A stretch of 64,000 bases of DNA from Rhodoglobus sp. (GCA_025464445.1 JAODLY010000055.1:1-64000), one strand, 5' to 3'. Positions 45,450 to 54,429 are shown, numbered from the stretch's first letter. A program made the numbers and translations. The notes: generated by a model from the sequence alone, not told the origin.

Positions 45450-46412
45450 ATGCCTATTGCGTTCGTCACCGGTGTGACCGGACAAGATGGCAGCTATCTT
45501 GTCGATGATCTCACCGGGCGCGGCTACGAGGTGCACGGCCTGGTGAAGCCCGGTGACTCCGCGACCCGCCTCGCCCCGTCGGTCATCGCCCACCAGGGCG
45601 ACCTGCGGGATGCCGACCTGCTGGGAGATCTCGTCCTCGAGATTGGGCCGGACGAGGTCTATAACCTCGCCGGCCAAACCTCTGTGGCGGCATCGTGGGA
45701 TGACCCCGTCGCCACCGCGCAGACGACGGGCACCACTGTCGCCGCCATCGCGCAGGCGTGCTGGGTGTTGCATGAGCGTGGGCATCCGGTCAGGATGCTG
45801 CAGGCGTCCAGCGCAGAGATGTTCGGGCTGGCTGAGGAGATGCCCCAGCGCGAGTCGACGCGGATTGCTCCCGTTTCGCCGTACGGCGCCGCAAAGGCGT
45901 ATGGGCATTTCATGGTGGCGTCGTACCGCCTCCGAGGACTGCACGCGTCGACCTGCATCCTGTACAACCACGAGTCACCGCTGAGACCGGAGACATTCGT
46001 GACGCGAAAGATCACGGCATCCGTTGCGCGAATTGCCCGGGGCGTGCAGGACGTCATTCGACTCGGGAACCTCGACGTGTCGCGAGACTGGGGCTGGGCT
46101 CCGGACTACGTGCGCGCCATGCAACTCGCCCTCGGGCACGAGTCGCCCGGCGACTACGTGATCGGCACGGGGGCGCTGCATACCGTGCGTGAGTTCGTCA
46201 TCGCGGCATTCGAGGCGGCGAATGTGCCGGATTGGGAATCCCATGTCGTCATCGATCCAGCATTCGCACGCCAGGTCGATCCCCCGCGGCAATTGGCAGA
46301 CAGCACGCTTGCGAGAGAGGTGCTCGGCTGGGAGCCCACCGTGACTTTCGACGAGCTTGTGGCAGCGATGGTGCATCACGACCTGGTCCAGATCGACACC
46401 TCGGCCGATTAG
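45450..46412 (+). CDS. Second Gmd-family protein
   Basis: This 320-residue protein is a divergent paralogue of the previous one: GVTGQDGSYL (8-17), SSAEMFG (Glu123), Tyr145/Lys149 in YGAAK, and YNHESPLRPETFVTRKI. Active-site residues are kept, so it may be a second dehydratase or a reductase that evolved from one. No separate GDP-4-keto-6-deoxymannose reductase (Rmd or Fcl) is in the window. It is tightly coupled to gmd and overlaps the convergent ligase gene by four bases. Confidence 0.78.
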   Translation: MPIAFVTGVTGQDGSYLVDDLTGRGYEVHGLVKPGDSATRLAPSVIAHQGDLRDADLLGDLVLEIGPDEVYNLAGQTSVAASWDDPVATAQTTGTTVAAIAQACWVLHERGHPVRMLQASSAEMFGLAEEMPQRESTRIAPVSPYGAAKAYGHFMVASYRLRGLHASTCILYNHESPLRPETFVTRKITASVARIARGVQDVIRLGNLDVSRDWGWAPDYVRAMQLALGHESPGDYVIGTGALHTVREFVIAAFEAANVPDWESHVVIDPAFARQVDPPRQLADSTLAREVLGWEPTVTFDELVAAMVHHDLVQIDTSAD

Positions 46413-47701
46413 ACGGCGGTCGCGCTCCCGACAGCTGCGAATGCCCGTCGCCAACTCAGCTCTTCCGCAGCTTTCACGCAGCAGACCACAAACGCCATCC
46501 AGCCGTATTCGACGAGCATCGAACTTTCCGCAAGCGCACTCACTATGAGCGCTACGAGCACGAGCGCAGGCCAGGCGAAAACGATGCTGCGCCTGCCCCC
46601 CGCAAGCAGCCACGACCTCACGAAGGCGAGTCCCACGAGCACAAGGAAGATGAAGATACCGGCAAGGCCGAGCTGGAACCACACGTCGAGATAGGCGTTG
46701 AGTGCCGACGACGGAGACCGCTGGCCCGCGAACAGCGTGAATGGCTGGATGTCGGGTCGCCATTGCCCGATCCACCCCGAGCCCAGCAGGGAGTTTCTGG
46801 CGATCAACTCCCACACGCCACGCCAAAGCGTGAGCCGGTAGGTGAGTTCGCTATTGCCGCTCAGGATCGTGATGAGTTGCGAGCGGAACGCCCACGCCGC
46901 GATCGCCAGCGCGATCGCGCCGCCGAGAGTGATCCACTGCCAAATCACTCTGCGCGTTGGTTCGACCCTGCGCAGGAGAAAGAGCGCGAGCACGGCCACC
47001 GCGAGTGCGATCGCCACTCCCGTGACCACGGGAGACCGGGACAGAAACACGATCGCGCCCGCGAGCGTGATCGATCCGATGCCGAGGGGCCGGCTCACAG
47101 AGCGGGTGAGCAGCTCGATGGCGAAGGTTACGACACCGAGAACTGCAACGAGTCCTATCTGGTTGCGCGTGGCCATGAGCCCCTGGATCGGACCGAGGCT
47201 GACGAGGCGACCCTCGATGCCGAGGAACTCGATGGGTGAGTCGATCAGCACGCCCGAGAATATCTCGAGGGTGAGAGAGGTCACGAGAACGAACCTCAGA
47301 ACGTCGCCGAATGCCCGCACAACCTGGATCGTGTCGCGGGTCGTCGCGACATAAACAGCGAGTACGGAGAACGCGAAGAGGTAGGCGAACCCGCCCAGGG
47401 TGGACCAGCGGTACGAGCTCCACAGCAACGAGACACCCGCCCATCCGATGTAGATGATCAAGGACACGGGCAGGAAACCCAATAGCGTCGATTCGCGCTT
47501 GCGTGAGAGAAGTGTGGCCAGGCAGAGGACGACAAGAACGCAGAGGATTGCAAGCAGCCCGGGCCACCCGATCAGGCGCTGGATAGTGCCGGCGAGGAAA
47601 CCGACAGCGATTGCGGATACGGCAACAGCGCTGGTGACGCGCGGGGACTCCAGCACCTCACGGACGAGAGCTACTGCATGCGCCGGGTCGAGCGGATTCA
47701 T
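46409..47701 (-). CDS. O-antigen ligase/polymerase-like membrane protein
   Basis: This 430-residue protein has about 11 helices with a Wzy_C/O-antigen-ligase pattern: LMATRNQIGLVAVLGVVTF, LSRSPVVTGV, and LTYRLTLWRGVWELIARNSLLGSGWIGQW with the usual Gly-Trp near the large loop. It may polymerise repeat units or ligate glycan. It starts by an ATGA overlap with a related gene (47698-47701). Confidence 0.78.
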   Translation of the reverse strand: MNPLDPAHAVALVREVLESPRVTSAVAVSAIAVGFLAGTIQRLIGWPGLLAILCVLVVLCLATLLSRKRESTLLGFLPVSLIIYIGWAGVSLLWSSYRWSTLGGFAYLFAFSVLAVYVATTRDTIQVVRAFGDVLRFVLVTSLTLEIFSGVLIDSPIEFLGIEGRLVSLGPIQGLMATRNQIGLVAVLGVVTFAIELLTRSVSRPLGIGSITLAGAIVFLSRSPVVTGVAIALAVAVLALFLLRRVEPTRRVIWQWITLGGAIALAIAAWAFRSQLITILSGNSELTYRLTLWRGVWELIARNSLLGSGWIGQWRPDIQPFTLFAGQRSPSSALNAYLDVWFQLGLAGIFIFLVLVGLAFVRSWLLAGGRRSIVFAWPALVLVALIVSALAESSMLVEYGWMAFVVCCVKAAEELSWRRAFAAVGSATAV

Positions 47702-49023
47702 GCCTTTGCCGTGTCACCCGTCTTGGTCTTAACGGCGACCAGTACGAGCAGGAAGAGCCCGCCTTCGACAAGCAGCCGGCTCTCGGCCACGCTCTGCACG
47801 ATGAGAGCGACCATGACCAGCAGAGGGAGCAGCGTAGCCGCCGTGTAGCCGCCGATCCGAACAGGACCGGACTGTGGCTGATCGATGGCGAACACCCACG
47901 CCCGGGCGAGCGTCGAAAGCACGAGTACTCCGAACACGACGAGGCCGAGGATGCCGAGCTGAAGCCAGATGTCAAGCCAGGCGTTGTGCGCGTGCAGCTG
48001 CCGCACCCCGTTGTTCTGCGCCAGGTGGTCGAACGGCGCCACCCACGGCACCCAGTAGCTCACCCAGCCCCATCCGAAGAGCGGTCGCTGCTGGGCAAGC
48101 CCGATGACCGCGTTCCAAATCTCCGTGCGGTTGGTCAGGTCGGACGACTTGCCCAGCAGCGCGAGCACCTGCTTCGAGAAGACGAAGGCGAGTGCAACGC
48201 CGCCGAGCGCGACGACGATGATGGAGCCAAAGGTGATCGTGCGGCTGCGGGGTGCTCGCGCGCGCCGCACGAACAACACAGCCACGACCACCAGCACGAC
48301 CGCGGCGAGACCGAGGATGTTCGTAGCCGACCGGCTCAAGGCGAGGCACAGGGCCGCAATCGTCAGCCAGAGAATGCTCCAGCGCTTGCGATACGCGCCG
48401 TCGAAGAGCTGGATGCCGAATACGACGATCCCGAGGAGCGCGACGAACGAGAGGAGCGTCGAGTTGCCCACAATGCCCTGGATCTTGCCTCCGTGCAGCA
48501 CATCGAACAGTTCGTTGCGGGACCAATAGAGCATGGGCGGGATCTTGTCGGGCAAGTGGGCGTAGTCGATTCCCGGCTCAGCCACGGGAGGAAGCACCGG
48601 CCGTCGGATGAACGCTGAAACGACGAACTCGAACACGAGGGAGAGGCCGAGCACGAATTTCAGTGCGAGACCCAGGCAGCGCAGAATCTCCGCCCAGCTG
48701 TACGTGACGGCGACGGCGACAGCACCGATCGCCGTCAGGAGCGTCGCAGTGACCCCGAGGGCGGAAGCACCAGGATAGAACGACCAGGCGATCGAGAGCA
48801 TTGCGAGCGCGATGAACGCGATCAGCGGGTAGGGGAGTGCGCCGAATCTCCAGCGGTGGCGCTGCATCCACAACAGGGTGACGGATGCCGCAGCCATGAG
48901 CCCGACGAGTGTCGCGAAACCGGCCCACCCGATCGTGTACCGCCATGCATCCCCCGCGAGCAGCGTGACCAGCATGAGCACCAGGAACGCCGTGCGGGCG
49001 TGGCGGTTCTCAATCAGTCGCAT
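47698..49023 (-). CDS. O-antigen ligase/polymerase-like membrane protein (paralogue)
   Basis: This 441-residue protein has the same family features: QGIVGNSTLLSFVALLGIVVF, LALSRSATNILGLAAV, LTNRTEIWNAVIGLAQQRPLFGWGWVSYW, and the His-Asn in LHAHNAWLDIWLQLG, typical of ligases and Wzy. It has about 11-12 helices. TAGCCT lies seven bases before the ATG. Two such genes in tandem suggest either one polymerase and one ligase, or two polymers. Confidence 0.8.
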   Translation of the reverse strand: MRLIENRHARTAFLVLMLVTLLAGDAWRYTIGWAGFATLVGLMAAASVTLLWMQRHRWRFGALPYPLIAFIALAMLSIAWSFYPGASALGVTATLLTAIGAVAVAVTYSWAEILRCLGLALKFVLGLSLVFEFVVSAFIRRPVLPPVAEPGIDYAHLPDKIPPMLYWSRNELFDVLHGGKIQGIVGNSTLLSFVALLGIVVFGIQLFDGAYRKRWSILWLTIAALCLALSRSATNILGLAAVVLVVVAVLFVRRARAPRSRTITFGSIIVVALGGVALAFVFSKQVLALLGKSSDLTNRTEIWNAVIGLAQQRPLFGWGWVSYWVPWVAPFDHLAQNNGVRQLHAHNAWLDIWLQLGILGLVVFGVLVLSTLARAWVFAIDQPQSGPVRIGGYTAATLLPLLVMVALIVQSVAESRLLVEGGLFLLVLVAVKTKTGDTAKA

Positions 49024-49030
49024 GAGCCCA

Positions 49031-49036
49031 AGGCTA
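49031..49036 (-). promoter_or_regulatory. -10 box for leaderless ligase-like pair
   Basis: TAGCCT on the minus strand, seven bases before ATG 49023, at the junction with the acyl-CoA dehydrogenase 3' end. Confidence 0.5.
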
Positions 49037-50218
49037 GACGAACGCCGCCTTGCCGGTGATTGCCCGCCCGACGATCAAAGTATTCATTTCGCGGGTTCCC
49101 TCGTAGGAGTAGATCGCCTCCGCGTCGGCGAAGAACTTGATCACCCCGTAATCCATGACGATGCCGTTGCCGCCGAACAGCTCGCGGCACCACGCGACGG
49201 TTTCGCGCATCCTGCTTGTCGTGTACTCCTTGGCCAGGGCGGAGTGCTCATCCTTCTGTACGCCCTCGTCGAGCATCGCGGAGACACGTGTGACGAGCCC
49301 GATCGATGCCGTGATGTTGCCGAGGCTTTTCGCGAGCAGTTCCTGCACCAGTTGGTGGCCAGCGATCGGCTTACCGAACTGGATGCGCTCACCCGCGTAC
49401 TTGACCGCTGCGTCGTATGCCCCGATCGAGTTGCCCACCGCTGCCCATGCCACTTCGGCGCGCGTAAGCCGCAGGACGGCCGCAGTCTCGCGGAACGTCT
49501 TCGACTCCTGCAGGCGATTCGCTTCGGGCACAACGACGTTTTCGAGCACGATATCGGCGTTCTGCACGATTCGCAGCGCCTGCTTGTTCTCGATGCGCTT
49601 GGCCGAGTAGCCGGGTGTCGTCGTGGGCACGATGAACCCCTTCACCTGGTTGTCATCGGCATCCCGAGCCCAGATGATCGTCACATCGCTGATCGAGCCG
49701 TTGCCGATCCAGCGCTTCGCCCCGTTGATCACCCAGTTGTCGCCGTCGCGCTTCGCGATGGTCTGCAGGCCCTGCGCGGTGTCGGAGCCGGAGAGAGGCT
49801 CGGTCAGTGCGAACGCTCCGAGCAACTCGCCGGATGCGAAGCGGGGAAGCCACTCGGCGCGCTGTTCCTTCGACCCCGCGACCGCTATCGAGCCCATGAC
49901 GAGACCGTTCTGCATGCCGACGAGGGTGGCGACGCTCGCGTCGACACGCGCCAGTTCGAGGGCGACCCAGCCACGGAACACCGCGGAATTGGGGAACGAC
50001 TGGGTCTCCACCCACGGCTGGCCGAACAGGCCGAGGTCGGCGAGGCCCTTGACCACAATGTCGCGGTCGAAGAATTCGGCTTTTGCCCATAGGTCGTTGG
50101 CTACGGGACGCACATTCTCCTCGAGGAACGCGCGCAGGCGCACGATGAGGTCTTTTTCCGTGCTGGTTAGTTTGTCCTCGTAACCGTAGAAGTCGGCGCT
50201 GATTGGCTCGAATGACAT
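49034..50218 (-). CDS. Acyl-CoA dehydrogenase (glutaryl-CoA dehydrogenase-like)
   Basis: This 394-residue flavoenzyme desaturates an acyl-CoA. GAFALTEPLSGSDTAQGL binds FAD and substrate, WVINGAKRWIGNGSISDV follows, and YSYEGTREMNTLIVGRAITG contains the catalytic Glu in the position used by glutaryl-CoA dehydrogenases. The substrate is unproven. It is unrelated to glycans and marks the right edge of the island. The start is uncertain: ATG 50218 has GGAG seven bases upstream, and ATG 50236 has GGAGG nine bases upstream. Confidence 0.88.
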   Translation of the reverse strand: MSFEPISADFYGYEDKLTSTEKDLIVRLRAFLEENVRPVANDLWAKAEFFDRDIVVKGLADLGLFGQPWVETQSFPNSAVFRGWVALELARVDASVATLVGMQNGLVMGSIAVAGSKEQRAEWLPRFASGELLGAFALTEPLSGSDTAQGLQTIAKRDGDNWVINGAKRWIGNGSISDVTIIWARDADDNQVKGFIVPTTTPGYSAKRIENKQALRIVQNADIVLENVVVPEANRLQESKTFRETAAVLRLTRAEVAWAAVGNSIGAYDAAVKYAGERIQFGKPIAGHQLVQELLAKSLGNITASIGLVTRVSAMLDEGVQKDEHSALAKEYTTSRMRETVAWCRELFGGNGIVMDYGVIKFFADAEAIYSYEGTREMNTLIVGRAITGKAAFV

Positions 50219-50327
50219 GTTCTGGCTCCATTGCATTGGCGAAATCCTCCGAAAGCCTACGGCGCCTGTCAGATTGCGGCCCACGCGGTTGGTACTTTGG
50301 TCCAACGCGTTTCTTGGAGGGGACCCC

Positions 50328-51518
50328 TTGTTTGTAGGCATCACCAATACACCCCGGGACTATGCATGGGGGTCGGCTGGCGCGATCTCGGCGTTGCTGG
50401 GAACGGAGCCATCGGGCGGTCCTGAGGCCGAACTCTGGCTGGGGGCTCACCCGGGCTCGCCCAGCCGGGTAGTCGACCCATCTCAGGTCGGTGGCGCGGC
50501 CACCCTGGAGGACTGGATCGCCTCCGATCCGGATCGCGCGCTGGGCGCGCACCCGGCTGGCGAGCCGCGGCTGCCGTTCCTACTGAAAGTGCTTGCCGCG
50601 GCATCCCCGCTGTCCTTGCAGGCGCATCCGACGGCCCAGCAGGCGATCGCCGGGTTCGCCAGGGAGCATGCAGAGGGCATTCCGATCGACGCGCCCGACA
50701 GGAATTACCGGGACGCGTTCCCGAAGCCGGAGATCCTCTATGCGCTCAGCGAGACCGTGGAGGCGCTCTGCGGTTTCCACTCGAGCGAGCGGCTGCGCGA
50801 ACTCATTGAGCGGCTCATCGACCTGGAGGCCGAACTCGCGGGGCCGGCTAGCGAGCCCCTTCGTGGCTGGCTGAACCGAGCGGTGGACGATGACTCGCTT
50901 CACGACGTGTTCGAATGGCTTATCTCCAAAGGCCCCGGCGTGCGCGAACTCATCAACCGGGTGGTCGCGATCGTTCGCGCCAACCCGGAGGAGTTCGACA
51001 CCGTCGTCTTGCTCGCCGACGCCTATCCCGGGGACCCCGGCATCGTCATCTCGCTCATGTTGCACCACGTCGTGCTCGAGCGGGGTGAGGCGCTCTATCT
51101 GCCAGCGGGCAATCCCCACGCCTATATCAGCGGCGTGGGCGTCGAGCTCATGACGGCATCTGACAACGTGCTGCGCGGGGGCCTGACCCCGAAGCACGTA
51201 GACGTCGACGAGTTGCTGCATGTGCTGGACTTCACGCCGGGACCGGCACCGTACCTGCCCAGTAAACCCTTGGGCGCGAACGCGTTAGTGTTCCGTCCGC
51301 CCGGAGTCGATTTCGAACTCATTGCGATCGAAGGCCCCACCATTCTCGAACTGCACGGGCCGGCGATAATGATTTGCGAAGCCGGTGAGTTCCAGATCAC
51401 CGGGAAGGCGTCGTCGTCACGGCTGTCTGCCGGGCAGTCGGTGTATGTCACTCCGGACGAGCTTGAGCTGGCGTTCGAGGGCGCGGGCTCACTCTTCGTC
51501 GGAACGACCGGGCACTGA
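50328..51518 (+). CDS. manA: Mannose-6-phosphate isomerase, class I
   Basis: This 396-residue enzyme interconverts fructose-6-phosphate and mannose-6-phosphate, feeding GDP-mannose synthesis. ITNTPRDYAWGS opens it. SLQAHPT holds a zinc-binding Gln/His pair, RDAFPKPEILYAL a third ligand (Glu), and EALYLPAGNPHAYISGVGVELM the last His and the substrate loop. The TTG start at 50328 is supported by GGAGG at 50316-50320 (seven-base gap). It works with the HAD phosphomannomutase at 59966 and the gmd pair. Confidence 0.92.
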   Translation: MFVGITNTPRDYAWGSAGAISALLGTEPSGGPEAELWLGAHPGSPSRVVDPSQVGGAATLEDWIASDPDRALGAHPAGEPRLPFLLKVLAAASPLSLQAHPTAQQAIAGFAREHAEGIPIDAPDRNYRDAFPKPEILYALSETVEALCGFHSSERLRELIERLIDLEAELAGPASEPLRGWLNRAVDDDSLHDVFEWLISKGPGVRELINRVVAIVRANPEEFDTVVLLADAYPGDPGIVISLMLHHVVLERGEALYLPAGNPHAYISGVGVELMTASDNVLRGGLTPKHVDVDELLHVLDFTPGPAPYLPSKPLGANALVFRPPGVDFELIAIEGPTILELHGPAIMICEAGEFQITGKASSSRLSAGQSVYVTPDELELAFEGAGSLFVGTTGH

Positions 51519-51536
51519 ACGTCCCGAGGGATCAAG

Positions 51537-52148
51537 TCACTGCGGGGTGCGGGCCGCGACGACGAATTCGTTGTAGGTGAACGACCGGCCTGCGATGCGC
51601 GGAAACGGAAACGAGTATCGCTTCTCCTGGGTGAGCCCCAGGTCGGCGACCAGGCTATTGAGTGCCTCGAAGTCGGTGAACGAGACGTGGGTCGAGTCGG
51701 ACGAGTAGCCCCGCTCCTGGGGAGTGATCAACACAACCCGACCGCCTGGTCTTATCGAAGGAAGGTAAGACCCGATCACGGCGCGCGCCTCGGCCGGGGT
51801 GAGGTGCTCGATTACATGAGCCACCAGCATCGAGTCGAAGGCGTGTGGTGCGCTCAGGGTCGGATCTGCGAAGAACTTCTCTACCGTGTACGCCTCAACT
51901 CCTGACGCAATCGCTGCGTCCACCGAGAAGGCGTTGTGATCGACCCCCACCGACGCGGAATCGAGGTAGTGGAGATTGCGGCCATTGCCGCAACCGACGT
52001 CGAGGGTGCGCCCCAGGTGAAGATGGCGCATGTGGGCGCGCCACGGCGCCTGGACCCGAAGGACCTTCTTCCACCACTTGCCCTGGAGGCGATTGAGGCG
52101 CTCGGCATACTCGCGCTCGGCTGTGGCCGGTACCTCTTCGTTGTTCAT
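51537..52148 (-). CDS. Class I SAM-dependent methyltransferase
   Basis: This 203-residue protein has LDVGCGNGRNLHYLD (motif I), VGVDHNAF, and MLVAHVIEHLTPAEARAVIGSYLPSIRPGGRVVLITPQERGY. The substrate is not evident. It lies 46 bases downstream of the GlxA-type regulator on the same strand and converges on manA. Function beyond methyl transfer cannot be named. Confidence 0.8.
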   Translation of the reverse strand: MNNEEVPATAEREYAERLNRLQGKWWKKVLRVQAPWRAHMRHLHLGRTLDVGCGNGRNLHYLDSASVGVDHNAFSVDAAIASGVEAYTVEKFFADPTLSAPHAFDSMLVAHVIEHLTPAEARAVIGSYLPSIRPGGRVVLITPQERGYSSDSTHVSFTDFEALNSLVADLGLTQEKRYSFPFPRIAGRSFTYNEFVVAARTPQ

Positions 52149-52194
52149 TGTTCTACTTTTCCACAGATGCTCCGGTTTAGCCCAGACGTCCTGC

Positions 52195-53148
52195 TTAGCT
52201 CGCCTCCCGCATCCCGAACGCCCGCCGGTAGGCCTGCGGCGAGGTCTGCAACACCTTCACGAAATGGTGGCGCATGACCGCCGCCGTTCCGAAGCCGGTG
52301 TCTTGCGCGATCTGCTCGAGCGAGTAGTCGGTCTCTTCGAGCAGCAGTTGCGCCCGGATGATGCGCTGCCGGTTGAGCCAGGCCGCCGGGGTCGTTCCCA
52401 TGTCGGCCCTGAACCTCCGCGCAAAGGTGCGGCTGGACATCAGGGCCTTGCGCGCAAGTTGGTCGACGGTGAGGTCTTCGGCGAGGTTCTCCATCATCCA
52501 GTCGGCGACGAGGGCGAACGAGTCGCTCTTGCATTCGGCGATCGGGGAATCGATGTACTGCGACTGGCCGCCGTCCCGCTGTGGGGGCACGACCATCCGC
52601 CGCGCGATGACGTTCGTCGCCGCCGCGCCGTGCTCTTTGCGCACGATGTGCAGCGCCGCGTCGATGCCAGCGGCGGTTCCGGCACTCGTGACGACCTTGC
52701 GGTCTTCGACGAAGAGCACATCGGGGTCGACGGTCGTGCCCGGGTACATGGCGGCAAGCCGATCGGTGTGCATCCAATGGGTGGTCGCGCGGCGGCCATC
52801 GAGGATGCCCGCCTGGGCGAGCGCGAACGCGCCGCTGCAGACGCTGAGCACCCACGCTCCACGGGCTTCCGCCGCGCGGATCACCTCGAGGAACCTCTCG
52901 TCGATGTGCTCGAGTTTGTGGGCGGGCACGGCGATGAGGTCGGCGTGCGCAGCGGCATCCAGCCCGTTTTCGATGATCATGTCGAACCCGAGACTCGTGC
53001 GCACCGGGCCGGGATCGGCTGTCGCGATCGTGAAGTCGAACGTCGGACCTCCCGTGTCGCTGCGGTTGATGCCGAACACTTCGCAGACGACGCCGAATTC
53101 GAAGGGCGCGACGCCGGGGATGGCGAGCAGGACGACATTTTTCAGCAT
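52195..53148 (-). CDS. GlxA-type transcriptional regulator (DJ-1/PfpI + AraC)
   Basis: This 317-residue protein has a DJ-1/PfpI-like domain (residues 1-170; VVLLAIPGVAPFEFGVVCEVF, WVLSVCSGAFALAQAGILDGR) and a C-terminal AraC DNA-binding domain with two helix-turn-helix motifs (LTVDQLARKALMSSRTFARRF; SLEQIAQDTGFGTAAVMRHHF). The nucleophile-elbow Cys in SVCSGAF is present, but related regulators are not known proteases. ATG 53148 is preceded by GGAG. Target genes are not visible. Confidence 0.9.
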   Translation of the reverse strand: MLKNVVLLAIPGVAPFEFGVVCEVFGINRSDTGGPTFDFTIATADPGPVRTSLGFDMIIENGLDAAAHADLIAVPAHKLEHIDERFLEVIRAAEARGAWVLSVCSGAFALAQAGILDGRRATTHWMHTDRLAAMYPGTTVDPDVLFVEDRKVVTSAGTAAGIDAALHIVRKEHGAAATNVIARRMVVPPQRDGGQSQYIDSPIAECKSDSFALVADWMMENLAEDLTVDQLARKALMSSRTFARRFRADMGTTPAAWLNRQRIIRAQLLLEETDYSLEQIAQDTGFGTAAVMRHHFVKVLQTSPQAYRRAFGMREAS

Positions 53149-53230
53149 GGCAACTCCGTGGCAGGAATGGATCGAACACTGGCAATGCTGCCACTCGTGG
53201 CGGAAAATCACAAGTCGTAGCGTTACTGCC

Positions 53231-53350
53231 ATGGCAATCGAAATCGCACTGGCAGTCCTCGCGATCGTGGCCCTCGTCGCTTCGATCTACAACCTGCACA
53301 CCGACGGGTACCACCGGGTACCCACGAGGAGCACGCGCGACTGGCGCTAG
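53231..53350 (+). CDS. 39-residue single-helix membrane protein
   Basis: The ATG at 53231 and TAG at 53348 frame a small protein: a hydrophobic helix (IEIALAVLAIVALVASIY, residues 3-20) and a polar, arginine-rich tail ending in RDWR. No ribosome-binding site is strong, but the hydrophobic pattern is too regular for chance, and galE follows after 48 bases. Function unknown. Confidence 0.5.
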   Translation: MAIEIALAVLAIVALVASIYNLHTDGYHRVPTRSTRDWR

Positions 53351-53384
53351 CCTCCGTGCTTCGCCGGTGGGACCCGCTTGCCGG

Positions 53385-53390
53385 TAGCGT
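53385..53390 (+). promoter_or_regulatory. -10 box for leaderless galE
   Basis: TAGCGT is followed by seven bases and the ATG at 53398. This supports the short GalE over a start at 53356. Confidence 0.6.
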
Positions 53391-53397
53391 TGGGCGC

Positions 53398-54378
53398 ATG
53401 ACGTGGTTGGTGACCGGGGGGGCCGGATACATCGGGGCGCACGTCGTGCGGGCCCTGCAGTTGGCCGGGCTCGATCCCATCGTGCTCGACGATCTCTCCA
53501 CGGGGCACGAGCAGTTCGTGCCGGTGGGGGTCCCTTTCGTGCGGGGCTCGATACTCGACGGCGCGCTTGTGCTCGACACCATCTCGCGCCATGGCGTTGG
53601 CGGGGTCATCCACGTGGCGGGCTTCAAGTACGCGGGCGTGTCCGTCAAGGAGCCGCTGCACACCTACCGGCAGAACGTGACGGGCACTGCGACCCTTCTT
53701 GCCGCCATGGAGGAGAGTGGGGTCGACAAGATCGTGTTCTCGTCGAGCGCCGCCGTTTACGGCACCCCCGACGTCGACCTCGTCACGGAGGGGACGGCGA
53801 AGAACCCGCAGTCGCCATATGGCGAGTCGAAGCTCATCGGGGAATGGCTCATGCGCGACCAGGCCGTCGCGCGCGGCCTGCGCTTCACCGCCCTGCGCTA
53901 TTTCAACGTCGTCGGCTCGGGGGACACCTCGCTGTACGACTCCAGCCCGCACAACCTGTTCCCCCTCGTCTTCGCCGCCCTCGACGAAGGGCGGACGCCC
54001 CAGGTGAATGGGGACGATTACCCGACACCCGACGGCACGAACGTGCGGGACTACATCCACGTCGTCGATCTCGCGGCTTCGCACGTCGCCGCCGCACAGC
54101 GGCTGGATGCCGGCGAACCGCTCGAACCGGCGTACAACCTGGGCAGCGGTGAAGGGGTTTCCGTGCGCGAGATCATGACGACTGTCGGCGAGGTGACGGG
54201 CATCCCGTTCACGCCCAGCATCGCACCGCGCCGGCCGGGGGATCCCGCGAGGATCGTCGCGACTGGCGAGCTTGCTGCGCGGGACCTCGACTGGCGGATG
54301 CGGCACACCCTTCGCGACATGGTCGAGTCGCAATGGTTAGCAACACGCCGTAAGAAAGAACCCTCAGAAACAAGTTGA
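53398..54378 (+). CDS. galE: UDP-glucose 4-epimerase
   Basis: This 326-residue SDR interconverts UDP-glucose and UDP-galactose. TGGAGYIGAHVVRAL (about 5-19) binds NAD, SSSAAVYGTPD carries the catalytic Ser, and SPYGESKLIGE the YxxxK pair. RYFNVVGSG and the C-terminal RRPGDPARIVA are typical. It probably supplies galactose or galactofuranose precursors. It is followed by whiB at 98 bases. Confidence 0.9.
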   Translation: MTWLVTGGAGYIGAHVVRALQLAGLDPIVLDDLSTGHEQFVPVGVPFVRGSILDGALVLDTISRHGVGGVIHVAGFKYAGVSVKEPLHTYRQNVTGTATLLAAMEESGVDKIVFSSSAAVYGTPDVDLVTEGTAKNPQSPYGESKLIGEWLMRDQAVARGLRFTALRYFNVVGSGDTSLYDSSPHNLFPLVFAALDEGRTPQVNGDDYPTPDGTNVRDYIHVVDLAASHVAAAQRLDAGEPLEPAYNLGSGEGVSVREIMTTVGEVTGIPFTPSIAPRRPGDPARIVATGELAARDLDWRMRHTLRDMVESQWLATRRKKEPSETS

Positions 54379-54397
54379 GCCATTTATCATCTGCGAC

Positions 54398-54429
54398 TTG
54401 ACTCAGGGGTAACTACACCGGTGTAATTA
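54398..54429 (+). promoter_or_regulatory. whiB promoter with palindromic operator
   Basis: TTGACT at 54398-54403 is a good -35; a -10 such as TGTAAT lies at 54422-54427 (spacer 18). TACACCGGTGTA (54414-54425) is a perfect 12-bp palindrome, extendable to a near-perfect 20-bp dyad at 54410-54429 that covers the -10. A repressor bound here could block transcription. A GGAGGGGA site precedes the whiB ATG. Confidence 0.6.
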
